Made by a program: the position numbers and the translations under genes | Notes under the pieces: model-generated | What the model saw: the letters and a program-made list of their open reading frames with translations, nothing else | Told to the model about the DNA's origin: nothing | Database searches by the model: none | Shown: in pieces, positions 8,241 through 15,774 of the stretch | Layout of the letters: the number at the start of each line of letters is the position of its first letter | Numbering within the stretch: position 1 is the first letter of the stretch | From: Archaeoglobus sp. UBA230 | GTDB lineage: Archaea > Halobacteriota > Archaeoglobi > Archaeoglobales > Archaeoglobaceae | Reading direction: 5' to 3' | Assembly (NCBI GenBank): GCA_002507545.1 | Contig: DAVR01000046.1 | Coordinates: forward strand, 1 to 48,459 | DNA length: 48,459 nt

Positions 8241-8249
8241 TTATCGCAA

Positions 8250-8260
8250 GTTTAAAAAAT
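8250..8260 (+). promoter_or_regulatory. TATA-like box for tRNA-Leu
   Basis: GTTTAAAAAAT is centred about 27 bases before the first base of the tRNA-Leu gene, the expected position for archaeal tRNA promoters. Confidence 0.55.
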
Positions 8261-8281
8261 CACCCCGCCAAGTTGTTTTGA

Positions 8282-8364
8282 GCGGGGGTTGCCGAGCGGT
8301 CAAAGGCGCTGGATTTAGGGTCCAGTCCCGTAGGGGTTCGAGGGTTCGAATCCCTCCCCCCGCA
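8282..8364 (+). tRNA. tRNA-Leu (anticodon UAG)
   Basis: The acceptor stem GCGGGGG pairs with CCCCCGC at 8357-8363 and the discriminator A is at 8364. The anticodon stem CTGGA/TCCAG encloses TTTAGGG, giving anticodon TAG, which reads CUA-type leucine codons. A long variable arm (about CCCGTAGGGG) marks it as a class II tRNA, and the TPsiC arm GGGTTCGAATCCC is perfect. CCA is not encoded and no intron is present. Confidence 0.97.
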
Positions 8365-8392
8365 CTTATCTGCGTTCCTCGAAATTTTGATT

Positions 8393-9034
8393 CTAAAACC
8401 CACGTATCACATAAGTGCCCATCCCAAAGCTCGCCTTTGCTCCAGCACCAATAAGTTCGCCGATTGCGAGAAGCTTTAAAGCATTCTTATCTGCATTGTT
8501 GATTCTGTACCTTGCAAACCCAGTAACGCCGTAAAAACTCCTCTTACCCTGTCTTTTCGAGACGTGGATGAGTTTGTGTTTCCGCCATTCGGATTCGAGA
8601 ATTTCAGCTTTGCATTCAAAATCAAAAACTTCACCACTGCCGTATTCGTTGACGTAGAGTATCAGTCTCCTCCTTATCAGATGGATGAGGAATTCGAGTT
8701 TTATTGGAATATAGGCTTCGATTGGCGTTGAGTACTGAACTTCCACAACATCATCGAGGTTTAGTGGGGCGATTTCTCCAAGATCCACGGTCTTTATTCC
8801 CTCCGCATTTACACTCTCCCCATCGTAGATTTCCTTCCCGGAAATGGCATCTTTTATGCTGGTAAGCTCGTATCTGCTTGTAGCATTCAGCCCAAGCTTA
8901 CCGAGGTAGCGTAAACCGTAAATGATGTGGGGCAGATAGCGGATGTAATCTCCAAAAACGTTTATGTCGAGAGTTATTTCACCTCTTCCGCTCACTGATT
9001 TCCCGTAGAAGGGAAGAACGGAGATGGCTACCAT
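8393..9034 (-). CDS. cas6: Short, isolated Cas6-family CRISPR RNA endoribonuclease
   Basis: The 213-residue protein resembles the C-terminal RAMP domain of Cas6: GRGEITLDINVFGDYIRYLP near 17-36 and the closing TGFARYRINNA...AIGELIGAGAKASFGMGTYVI with the glycine-rich loop diagnostic of the family. Cas6 cleaves CRISPR repeats in precursor crRNA. Usual family length is about 240-300 residues, so the N-terminal ferredoxin-like half seems short or missing; the upstream 130 bases encode nothing resembling it. No other cas gene or array is in the window. It lies between two tRNA genes and converges on tRNA-Leu. It may be a remnant, a trans-acting copy or an adapted protein. Confidence 0.75.
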   Translation of the reverse strand: MVAISVLPFYGKSVSGRGEITLDINVFGDYIRYLPHIIYGLRYLGKLGLNATSRYELTSIKDAISGKEIYDGESVNAEGIKTVDLGEIAPLNLDDVVEVQYSTPIEAYIPIKLEFLIHLIRRRLILYVNEYGSGEVFDFECKAEILESEWRKHKLIHVSKRQGKRSFYGVTGFARYRINNADKNALKLLAIGELIGAGAKASFGMGTYVIRGF

Positions 9035-9078
9035 TTATTTAATTTATACAATAGAGAAGTTAAGAATCAAAAGCTCCT

Positions 9079-9096
9079 GAAAATGGAGATTGAAAG
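9079..9096 (+). repeat. Single CRISPR-repeat-like sequence upstream of cas6
   Basis: The sequence GAAAATGGAGATTGAAAG ends in ATTGAAAG, the conserved crRNA 5' handle sequence of many archaeal repeats. From memory, the repeats of Archaeoglobus fulgidus end AAAATGGGATTGAAAG; this site differs by a single inserted A. It is directly followed by an AGAAGT-AAC-ACTTCT hairpin (9095-9109). It is a lone copy, not an array. Its placement 45-62 bases upstream of cas6 makes coincidence less likely, but the match depends on recalled repeat sequences. Confidence 0.4.
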
Positions 9097-9166
9097 AAGT
9101 AACACTTCTCAGAATAAAGAGCGACGAAACAACCTTGCAACGACTGCAGAAACAGATTACTTAAAA

Positions 9167-9241
9167 TGGGCCCGCGGGGGTTCGAACCCCGGACCTCGCG
9201 CTTATCAGGCGCGCGCTCTAACCAGGCTGAGCCACGGGCCC
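9167..9241 (-). tRNA. tRNA-Ile (anticodon GAU)
   Basis: The acceptor stem GGGCCCG (from 9241) pairs with CGGGCCC ending at 9168, with discriminator A at 9167. The anticodon loop CTGATAA gives GAT, reading isoleucine AUC/AUU. The D arm GTGGCTCAGCCTGGTTAGAGC and the TPsiC arm GGGGTTCGAACCCC are intact. No intron and no encoded CCA. The gene faces away from birA, with which it appears to share an A/T box. Confidence 0.97.
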
Positions 9242-9268
9242 AGAATATCAGGCATCTTTCAGAAAAAG

Positions 9269-9280
9269 GGTTTATTAAAG
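9269..9280. promoter_or_regulatory. A/T box between tRNA-Ile and birA
   Basis: GGTTTATTAAAG is centred about 25 bases before the birA ATG (leaderless spacing) and about 33 bases before the tRNA-Ile gene on the other strand. It is the only strong TATA-like element in this 58-base spacer, so both genes may use it. Confidence 0.45.
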
Positions 9281-9299
9281 TTATGGTAGTTCAAAAAGT

Positions 9300-10235
9300 A
9301 TGCGAATTAAAAAACAGAGCACGGACTATCAGGTTTACAAGATTCTATCAGAAAAACAGATGTCTGGCGAAGAAATTGGGAAAATGCTCGGAATTACAAG
9401 ATCGGCAGTTTGGAAGGCTGTAAACAAGTTGAGGGATTACGGGCTCAAAGTTGAGTCCACCGGAAGGAGCTATATTCTTGTTGATAAAGATGAACTCAAC
9501 CCCTTTGAAGTTGCTGATATCACCTTTAAAAGGCTTGATGATCATATTGACGAGGTTATCTACTACGAAACCACAGATTCAACCAACGAGAGAGCTAAAG
9601 AATACGGGAAATCAAAAGTTCTGTTTTTTGCTGAATCACAGACAGCAGGAAAGGGCAGATTGGGAAGGAAGTGGGAGAGTCAGAAAGGAGGACTTTATTT
9701 CACCCTCTCTCTCGATCCGACACTTGAATATTCCGAGCTGCCCAAAATAACTCTGGTAGCCGGACTTTCGGTCGCTGAAGCTATACCTAAAGCCAAGATC
9801 AAGTGGCCAAACGATGTTTTGATCAGAGGTAAAAAAGTTTGCGGCATCTTATCCGAACTTTACGGGGAGATGGAGAACCCTATGATCGTCTTGGGGATAG
9901 GTATCAACGTTTCAAACCCGATTCCAGACGAACTTAAAGACGTTGCTGCATCAATTGGTGAATTCTTTGATTTAAGTCGAAGAGAAATTTTTGATTTGGT
10001 TTTGGCTAACTTTGGAAAATACTATCAAAGGTTACTCGAAGGAGAGTGGAGTGATCTGAGAAAAAAGTTCCTGAAGAAATGTGAAACCATCGGTAAGGTC
10101 GTTAAAGTTACCACATCTGCAGAGGAGATCATAGGAGTGGCAGAAGATTTAAGCGAGAATGGAGCGCTTATAGTTAACGGTAGGGAAGTATACGCAGGGG
10201 ACTGCATTCATCTTCGAAATTTCAAAATCCAATGA
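9300..10235 (+). CDS. birA: Biotin-protein ligase / biotin operon repressor BirA
   Basis: The 311-residue protein has an N-terminal winged helix-turn-helix (about 12-60, MSGEEIGKMLGITRSAVWKAV) and the biotin ligase catalytic domain with TDSTNERAKEY, the biotinyl-AMP loop GKGRLGRKW (117-125), KWPNDVLIRGKKVCGIL and GIGINVSN. A small C-terminal SH3-like domain follows. It biotinylates carrier proteins of carboxylases; the HTH domain suggests it also regulates biotin genes, but no target operator was identified here. It appears leaderless. Confidence 0.95.
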   Translation: MRIKKQSTDYQVYKILSEKQMSGEEIGKMLGITRSAVWKAVNKLRDYGLKVESTGRSYILVDKDELNPFEVADITFKRLDDHIDEVIYYETTDSTNERAKEYGKSKVLFFAESQTAGKGRLGRKWESQKGGLYFTLSLDPTLEYSELPKITLVAGLSVAEAIPKAKIKWPNDVLIRGKKVCGILSELYGEMENPMIVLGIGINVSNPIPDELKDVAASIGEFFDLSRREIFDLVLANFGKYYQRLLEGEWSDLRKKFLKKCETIGKVVKVTTSAEEIIGVAEDLSENGALIVNGREVYAGDCIHLRNFKIQ

Positions 10236-10239
10236 AAAA

Positions 10240-10252
10240 CATTTATTAATTC
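10240..10252 (+). promoter_or_regulatory. TATA-like box for the DHH phosphoesterase gene
   Basis: CATTTATTAATTC is centred about 24 bases before the ATG at 10269; the transcript would be leaderless. Confidence 0.5.
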
Positions 10253-10268
10253 AATTCAAATAACACAC

Positions 10269-11495
10269 ATGGAGGAGTTCCTACATTCAGAGTTCTTCGA
10301 CTGGGTGGAGAAGGCAGCTGACCTCATCAGGACTTACGAAGGTGACAGAATAACAGTAGTTCACCATAACGATGCTGACGGTATCTGTTCCGCAGCTTTG
10401 CTTTCTAAGATTTGTGATTATCTTGGTTTTAAATCCGAATTTATCTGCATTGAGAAGGTATATCCGGCGATTGTAGAGAGAATTCACAGGGATAGAGATG
10501 GCATGATCATATACACAGATCTTGCCGGTTTAGCAGCAGAGATGATAGATAGAGTTAACGCTGGAAAGAGCAGAGTTTTAATCATAGATCACCACCCGGC
10601 AAAGGATATTGAGAGTGATACGGTGCACGTTCTAGATCCTGAGCTTGCCGGAATTTCTGGAGACATATTTGTTTCAGCCTCAAGCCTGAACTACATTTTC
10701 TTCAGAGTTCTTGCTGAGAAGGAGGCGATGGACTACGCATACATTGCAGTTCTCGGAAGCGTTGGTGACTACCATGACAGGAGCGGTGGTGTGCTTGGGT
10801 TTGATAGATTCGCCCTCAGCGAGGCTATCGAAAGGGATCAGGTTAAGGTGAGGTTTGAGGGCGTTAGAGAGAAATACTTTGTGACAAAGTTTGGCGAATA
10901 TGCCGATGAGATAGCGATGCGCCTGACAACTCTTGGGGCAGTGGGATACGAGAAGAGAGGATACAGGTTTGGCATTAAAGCTTGCTTTGAGGGCTTTGAT
11001 GATGCAACGATGAAAATGGTTTCCGAACTTGGAGAATTAAAAGAGAAAAAATTTAAGGAGATGATTGAAAGACTCAAGGATGGAGAGCTAATTCAGGAAA
11101 AATACACCCAGTGGTTCCATGTTGGTAATTTCTTCTCTCCGATGGGCGTTAAAACTGTTGGTGAATTCTGCCAGCTTGTCAAAGATATGAGCTTTGTAAA
11201 CGATAGCAAATACCTTATAGGATTTCAGGATAAGCCAAAGTTTATCCCTGATCTCGGTGAGATCGAATGGGAATGTGTAAAGATGAGCGGTAGAACCCCA
11301 CCTCTCCTCGAAAGAAGGGTTCTAAGAGGAGAAATGCCCGGTCTTGACTATTTGGTTCCGAAGGCGAGTGAAGCTGTTGGTGGATTTGCAGATGCTACCC
11401 ACAAGATCGCCGCAGCAACTATAATAGACAAGGACAAGGAAGAAGAGTTTATAAAAGCCTTTGAGAAACTGGTAGACGAGTATGAAGGTGGATGA
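10269..11495 (+). CDS. DHH-family phosphoesterase (RecJ-like)
   Basis: The 408-residue protein has the DHH superfamily metal motifs HNDADG (33-38), the conserved aspartate of IYTDLAG (about 81-87) and DHHPAKD (107-113), plus a C-terminal region (ASEAVGGFADATHKIAAATI) like the DHHA1 substrate-binding domain. Such archaeal RecJ homologues act as single-strand-specific nucleases or as partners of the CMG replication complex; which of these applies cannot be decided from sequence. The ferredoxin gene starts four bases before its end, so it is co-transcribed with the oxidoreductase genes, although no functional link is evident. Confidence 0.88.
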   Translation: MEEFLHSEFFDWVEKAADLIRTYEGDRITVVHHNDADGICSAALLSKICDYLGFKSEFICIEKVYPAIVERIHRDRDGMIIYTDLAGLAAEMIDRVNAGKSRVLIIDHHPAKDIESDTVHVLDPELAGISGDIFVSASSLNYIFFRVLAEKEAMDYAYIAVLGSVGDYHDRSGGVLGFDRFALSEAIERDQVKVRFEGVREKYFVTKFGEYADEIAMRLTTLGAVGYEKRGYRFGIKACFEGFDDATMKMVSELGELKEKKFKEMIERLKDGELIQEKYTQWFHVGNFFSPMGVKTVGEFCQLVKDMSFVNDSKYLIGFQDKPKFIPDLGEIEWECVKMSGRTPPLLERRVLRGEMPGLDYLVPKASEAVGGFADATHKIAAATIIDKDKEEEFIKAFEKLVDEYEGG

Positions 11496-11908
11496 GTATG
11501 AAACAACTCGTTGTTAAAGATATAGAAAAGTGTGTTGGCTGCGGACTTTGCATGTATGCCTGTTCCCGAAAATTTGTTAAAAGACCTGAAATAGGAAATA
11601 GCAGCTCTGCAATCCTTGCTGTAAGCCTGAGCGGATTTGAGAGGGGTGCAACAGTTATTTTCTGCCGTGCGTGCACTGAGCCGCCATGTGCACAAGTGTG
11701 CCCCACTGGCGCTCTGAAACCGAAAAGGGGAGGAGGGGTAGTTTACATCGAAAATCTATGCTTAGGATGTAAGTACTGCATGGACGCCTGCACCCTCAAT
11801 GCCATCTTCGAAAGGGAAGACGGAAAGATAGCCGTCTGTATTCATTGTGGCTACTGTAGCAGTTACTGCCCACACGGCGTTCTTGCCTATGAGGAGGTGG
11901 AGGCATGA
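11492..11908 (+). CDS. Polyferredoxin subunit with four 4Fe-4S motifs, partner of AOR
   Basis: The 138-residue protein has sixteen cysteines in four sets: C14/17/20/24, C58/61/66/70, C90/93/96/100 and C116/119/122/126. The second set has the C-x2-C-x4-C-x3-C spacing of DmsB/HycB-type electron-transfer subunits, so paired binding of four 4Fe-4S clusters is expected. It overlaps the aldehyde ferredoxin oxidoreductase gene by four bases, and is therefore probably its dedicated electron-transfer subunit rather than a free ferredoxin. The ATG at 11492 overlaps the preceding stop and is preceded by GGTGG. Confidence 0.9.
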   Translation: MSMKQLVVKDIEKCVGCGLCMYACSRKFVKRPEIGNSSSAILAVSLSGFERGATVIFCRACTEPPCAQVCPTGALKPKRGGGVVYIENLCLGCKYCMDACTLNAIFEREDGKIAVCIHCGYCSSYCPHGVLAYEEVEA

Positions 11909-13644
11909 GAGATGCAGTGCTTGTTATAGACCTTAGCAACTACAGCTACGAGGTTGAACATCGTCCAGACCTTTTTGAAAAATGGATCGGTGGTACTGGG
12001 GTTGCTGTTCAGCTTTTAAAGGAGCATATGAATCCAGAAGCAGACCCGCTGGGAGAAGATAATGTCATTGTTTTTGCAACCGGTCCTTTTACTCCCGCTT
12101 ACCCACTCGCCTCCAAAACCGTTGCACTATTCAAAAGTCCTCTCACCGGCAACCTCGGAGAGAGTCATGCTGGTGGTAGAACAGCGACTTCGATTGCCAA
12201 TGCTGGCTATGGTGCAATCGTTATAAAAGGGCAGAGTAAGAAGCCGGTTTACCTTGTGGTAGAGAATGGTGAGGTGCATTTCAGGGATGGCAGGGTTATC
12301 TGGGGCATTCCAGATTCTCTTATTGTAGGTAGAATAATAGCAGAGAACGAGCCGGGAAGGGGAATAAGGACAATGATGCGAATTGGGGGGGCAGGAGAGA
12401 AGCTTGTAAGGTACGCATGCGTAACGACCGAGACCTACAGACACTTCGGCAGACTTGGACTTGGAGCAGTTTTTGGCAGTAAGAGGTTAAAGGCCCTCAT
12501 TATAAGGGGCAGGAAGAAGTATTTACCCGCCAACACCAAAAAATTCAGAGAGGTTTACGATGAGATATACAGAACAGCAATAGAGTCCGATGCGATGAAA
12601 AAGTATCACCTTCTTGGGACTGCTGGCAACGTTATTCCTCTCAACGAGCTTAACTCCTTACCCACAAAAAATCTCCAATCGGCGAAGTTTGAAAGTGCAG
12701 AAGAGATAAGTGGAGAAGCTCTGGCTGAACATAATCTTGGACGAAGAATTGCATGCAGTCACTGCCCGATTGCATGCATACATCTCGCAGCCCTTAGAAT
12801 CCCCTACGAGAATGAGCCATATTTCTACAAAACCATCATGATATCCTACGACTACGAGCTGATATACTCCCTCGGTTCCATGCTTGGTGTAGGAAGCAGA
12901 GATGGATTGCTGAGACTTATTCACAGGGTCGAGAGTTATGGACTTGATGCTATGAGCACAGGTGTTTGCCTCGCTTGGGCTACCGAAGCTCTTTTGAGAG
13001 GAGTTGTGAGTGAGGAGGATACGATAATAAAGCTAAGCTTTGGGAATGTTGAGAATTACCTGAAAGCGATAGATTACATCTACGAGCAGCCGAATGAATT
13101 TTACAGGCATCTTGCGATGGGTATTGAGCACGCATCCGATGTTTACGGGGGAAAGGATTTTGCCCTCGCCTTTGGAGGAAATGAAATGCCCGGTTACCAC
13201 ACCGGATATGCCGCACATCTTGGCTATGCAACTGGCTTGAGACACTCTCATCTCGACTCTGCAGGCTACAGCATTGATCAGAAGGTGAGAGATGTAACTC
13301 CAGAAGAAGTAGTTGATAAGTTAATTTCGGAAGAGTGTTGGAGGCAAGTTCTATCCAGCTTAGTCGTTTGCTTTTTCGCAAGAGGAATCTACACTTCAGA
13401 CCTGATTTCGAGAGCCTTCGAGCCACTGGGGGTTGAGATAAGCGAGGAGGAACTCAAGAAAAAGGGAGAGGAGATATACAAGGAGAAGCTTAAACTCAAA
13501 GTTGAAATGGGCTTCAACCCTGAAAATCTGAGATTCCCAAAGAGAATATTCGAAATAGAATCTTTGCACGGGAAGTTGGACGAAAGATTCATTGAAGAAG
13601 CTAAGAACTACTACATAAAAAAGGTAAGGGAGATCGTTGGCTAA
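11905..13644 (+). CDS. Aldehyde ferredoxin oxidoreductase family (tungstopterin enzyme)
   Basis: The 579-residue protein is an AOR homologue: WIGGTGVAVQLL (27-38), KSPLTGNLGESHAGG near 77-91 that binds the pterin, and the cluster ligands C284, C287, C291 and C489, whose spacing is nearly that of Pyrococcus AOR. It should oxidise an aldehyde to the carboxylate with a bis-pterin tungsten cofactor and pass electrons to a 4Fe-4S cluster. The substrate cannot be predicted; the attached polyferredoxin makes it unlike the plain single-subunit enzyme. It overlaps the convergent transglutaminase-like gene by four bases. Confidence 0.93.
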   Translation: MRDAVLVIDLSNYSYEVEHRPDLFEKWIGGTGVAVQLLKEHMNPEADPLGEDNVIVFATGPFTPAYPLASKTVALFKSPLTGNLGESHAGGRTATSIANAGYGAIVIKGQSKKPVYLVVENGEVHFRDGRVIWGIPDSLIVGRIIAENEPGRGIRTMMRIGGAGEKLVRYACVTTETYRHFGRLGLGAVFGSKRLKALIIRGRKKYLPANTKKFREVYDEIYRTAIESDAMKKYHLLGTAGNVIPLNELNSLPTKNLQSAKFESAEEISGEALAEHNLGRRIACSHCPIACIHLAALRIPYENEPYFYKTIMISYDYELIYSLGSMLGVGSRDGLLRLIHRVESYGLDAMSTGVCLAWATEALLRGVVSEEDTIIKLSFGNVENYLKAIDYIYEQPNEFYRHLAMGIEHASDVYGGKDFALAFGGNEMPGYHTGYAAHLGYATGLRHSHLDSAGYSIDQKVRDVTPEEVVDKLISEECWRQVLSSLVVCFFARGIYTSDLISRAFEPLGVEISEEELKKKGEEIYKEKLKLKVEMGFNPENLRFPKRIFEIESLHGKLDERFIEEAKNYYIKKVREIVG

Positions 13645-14390
13645 ATATCTACACATTTTTCCGCTATATTCCCGAAATCGCCCACCTTCAAAGGACAAAC
13701 CATATCAACACAGTATCTATAATCAACATCTCCCAAATCCATTCTCACCCACGCGTGCTTGCTTCCGTCCTCATCTCCCTCTCTGTGTCCTGCACAGAAC
13801 TTGACATTGTAGCCCTTGGCTTTCAGAATTGCAGCCATCGCTGCAGCCACATCATCACAATCTCCGACTCTATGAACGAGGAACCACTCCGGATTTACAA
13901 GAACATCCCTCTCACCAAACAGGTTCTGGTCGCTAACATAGTTGAATGAGAACTCTTTGTCGTTTATATAAACTGCATCGCTGATATTGGTCATTTCAGA
14001 GTAAGCCAAGACGATTTCAGAGTTTAAAGCTTCCATGATTGCGTTCTTGATTATTTCAAGCCTGCTGTCCATGTCTTTCCCTGTAAGCTCAACCTCTACC
14101 CTTTTCGGATTTGCAGAAACTAAGGCTCTCAGTTTTTTCAGCTCTTTTCTCAGCTTCTCATTCTTCGTCCTGATATCTTCAAGCATTTTGGTGGAATTTT
14201 CAAGTTGCCCTTCAATATAAACCGATTTTTGGTTCAGCAATTCGATTTCCTGACTCAGTTCCAGATATTCTCTCTTTAAAAACTCGTATTTCACCTCTAT
14301 CTTTGTGAGCTCATCATAGAGATAGAATGAGAGCGTTGAAAACAGAAGCAGACCAAAAATTAAGACTATTGTAGTTTTACCCATATACAA
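13641..14390 (-). CDS. Membrane-anchored coiled-coil protein with transglutaminase-like domain
   Basis: The 249-residue protein has an N-terminal membrane segment (about 5-24), a coiled-coil stretch (about 27-90, rich in E, K and L heptads) and a transglutaminase/papain-like domain with C178 in GDCDD, H212 in KHAWV and an aspartate near 221-224, forming a Cys-His-Asp triad. Such archaeal proteins are usually thought to be extracytoplasmic proteases or peptide-modifying enzymes; the actual activity is unknown. The gene converges on AOR and is divergent from the DUF22 gene. Confidence 0.8.
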   Translation of the reverse strand: MYMGKTTIVLIFGLLLFSTLSFYLYDELTKIEVKYEFLKREYLELSQEIELLNQKSVYIEGQLENSTKMLEDIRTKNEKLRKELKKLRALVSANPKRVEVELTGKDMDSRLEIIKNAIMEALNSEIVLAYSEMTNISDAVYINDKEFSFNYVSDQNLFGERDVLVNPEWFLVHRVGDCDDVAAAMAAILKAKGYNVKFCAGHREGDEDGSKHAWVRMDLGDVDYRYCVDMVCPLKVGDFGNIAEKCVDI

Positions 14391-14455
14391 ATCCGCTCAG
14401 CCAAGGTCAAAAATCTTACCATAAAGGTTTTTAGGATTGAAGTAAATTAATAATT

Positions 14456-15745
14456 ATGAAAGCCAGAACTGTTTACTGGGGAGATAAGGATAAAATGGAA
14501 GTCGTTGAGGGATTTACGGAAGTTCACTCTGCATCCTTCAAGTCTGCCGGAAAGGCTTACTGGAAGCTCATGATTGCCTCACAAGAAGTAAAAGTCAAGA
14601 AGGGAAGGATTGCGCTTATTAAAATCGAGGACATTTACCTTCCGCCAAAAACAGCAGTATCTCCCCTCTCAATAATGAGACATGCGCTGGGGACTGTGAT
14701 TGATGTCTACGGAGAGAGGCTTTACAGGATTGAGGAGGATAAAAAGATCGTTTATGCTGCCTTTCTTCCTACAGAGAACGGAATCGTTGAGGTGGGGGAT
14801 TTGATTGGTGTCGTTAAGGTATATCCGATGAATGTGGCTCCAGCAGACTTTGTTGGGAGCATTGCTGAGCCTGATGTTAACGTTTCGCTCAAAGAAGTTG
14901 TGGGGAATATAACTTACAGAAAAAACGGTGAAGTTGTGAGAGAAAGGTTGAAACTCAGAGAATACTGGTACAGAAGGTGGAATGTTGCTGAGTGGTATCC
15001 TCTGATTGCTAAAGAAAGCCTTGATGTAAAAAAGGGCGAGCCAGTTCTTCTAAGAGTGGAAAATGTTGAGCTGCCCGAGAACACGATTCCAGTACCGCTA
15101 TCAATAATGAGACATGCGCTGGGGACTGTGATTGATGTTGCACATGCTGGAAAACCGAGAATGGTTGAGGAAAGGAAACTCATAACTCACGCCCTCTTCA
15201 TCCCAGCCTTTAACGGAAAAGTAGATGAGGGAGACCTTGTTGGAGTTCTCAATGCATACTACATTTCAACAGGTGAGAGAGCTTCAAGGCTGCTCCAGCA
15301 TTTAATAAGAAGTGTAGAGGCGAATCAGGTTTACTGGAAGGACGGGAAGGTCGTAAAGAAAAGGATAAAGATATCACCCTTCAGCTTCAAGAGGAGTAGC
15401 ATCGGAAAGTTTGAGCCAATCGTAGCTGCGGAAAGTAAGGATTTAGAAGAGGGAGAAGTCGAGTTAATCAGAATCACAGACCTCGAGTTCCCTTCAGGAA
15501 CGATCGTTCAGCCTTTAACAGCCTTTAATCATGCTGTCGGCAGTGTTCTCGATTTAGCAAGTTTCGAACCCCCTAAGCCAGTTGAAGAGGATAGAAGAGC
15601 TTCTCACGCTCTACTTCTCGCTGTGAAGAGAGGCAGGGTTGAGAAGGGTGACTTGCTTGGTGCTGTTGCAGTTTACAACGTTTCGGTATTGAGAGAGCCT
15701 GAGTTCTTCATCTCAAGGTATCGGGAACTGTTCGTGAAGCAATGA
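14456..15745 (+). CDS. Triplicated DUF22 protein
   Basis: The 429-residue protein consists of three copies (about 1-140, 141-285 and 286-429) of one unit: a basic/aromatic YW...K start, a KKGxxxLIxIEDxxLP strand, the PLSIMRHALGTVIDV helix, an E-E/D-x(R/K)-x-x-x-HALF/AAF strand and an EVGDLIGVxxxY close. This is the DUF22 domain, known in one to three copies in archaea and expanded in Archaeoglobus; its function is not known. The third copy diverges (QPLTAFNHAVGSVLDL). Two copies share an exact DNA stretch. A TATA-like element at about 14420-14432 lies 27-30 bases before the ATG. Confidence 0.85.
   Translation: MKARTVYWGDKDKMEVVEGFTEVHSASFKSAGKAYWKLMIASQEVKVKKGRIALIKIEDIYLPPKTAVSPLSIMRHALGTVIDVYGERLYRIEEDKKIVYAAFLPTENGIVEVGDLIGVVKVYPMNVAPADFVGSIAEPDVNVSLKEVVGNITYRKNGEVVRERLKLREYWYRRWNVAEWYPLIAKESLDVKKGEPVLLRVENVELPENTIPVPLSIMRHALGTVIDVAHAGKPRMVEERKLITHALFIPAFNGKVDEGDLVGVLNAYYISTGERASRLLQHLIRSVEANQVYWKDGKVVKKRIKISPFSFKRSSIGKFEPIVAAESKDLEEGEVELIRITDLEFPSGTIVQPLTAFNHAVGSVLDLASFEPPKPVEEDRRASHALLLAVKRGRVEKGDLLGAVAVYNVSVLREPEFFISRYRELFVKQ
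14669..14706 (+). repeat. 38-base exact direct repeat, copy 1 (within DUF22 unit 1)
   Basis: This stretch, encoding SIMRHALGTVID, is base-for-base identical to 15101-15138, although the flanking DNA of the two units has diverged. Confidence 0.9.
15101..15138 (+). repeat. 38-base exact direct repeat, copy 2 (within DUF22 unit 2)
   Basis: Identical to 14669-14706; 432 bases (144 codons) separate the two copies, which is the length of one DUF22 unit. Confidence 0.9.
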
Positions 15746-15774
15746 ATTTAATAACTCAGTAAAAATTTCTCAGC

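Noticed and set aside
8365..9166. A CRISPR array beside cas6
   Set aside because: Only one repeat-like sequence is present; no second copy at regular spacing occurs on either strand.
8282..9241. An integrated element between the two tRNA genes
   Set aside because: No integrase, no duplicated tRNA 3' end and no att-like direct repeat were seen; only the cas6 gene lies between.
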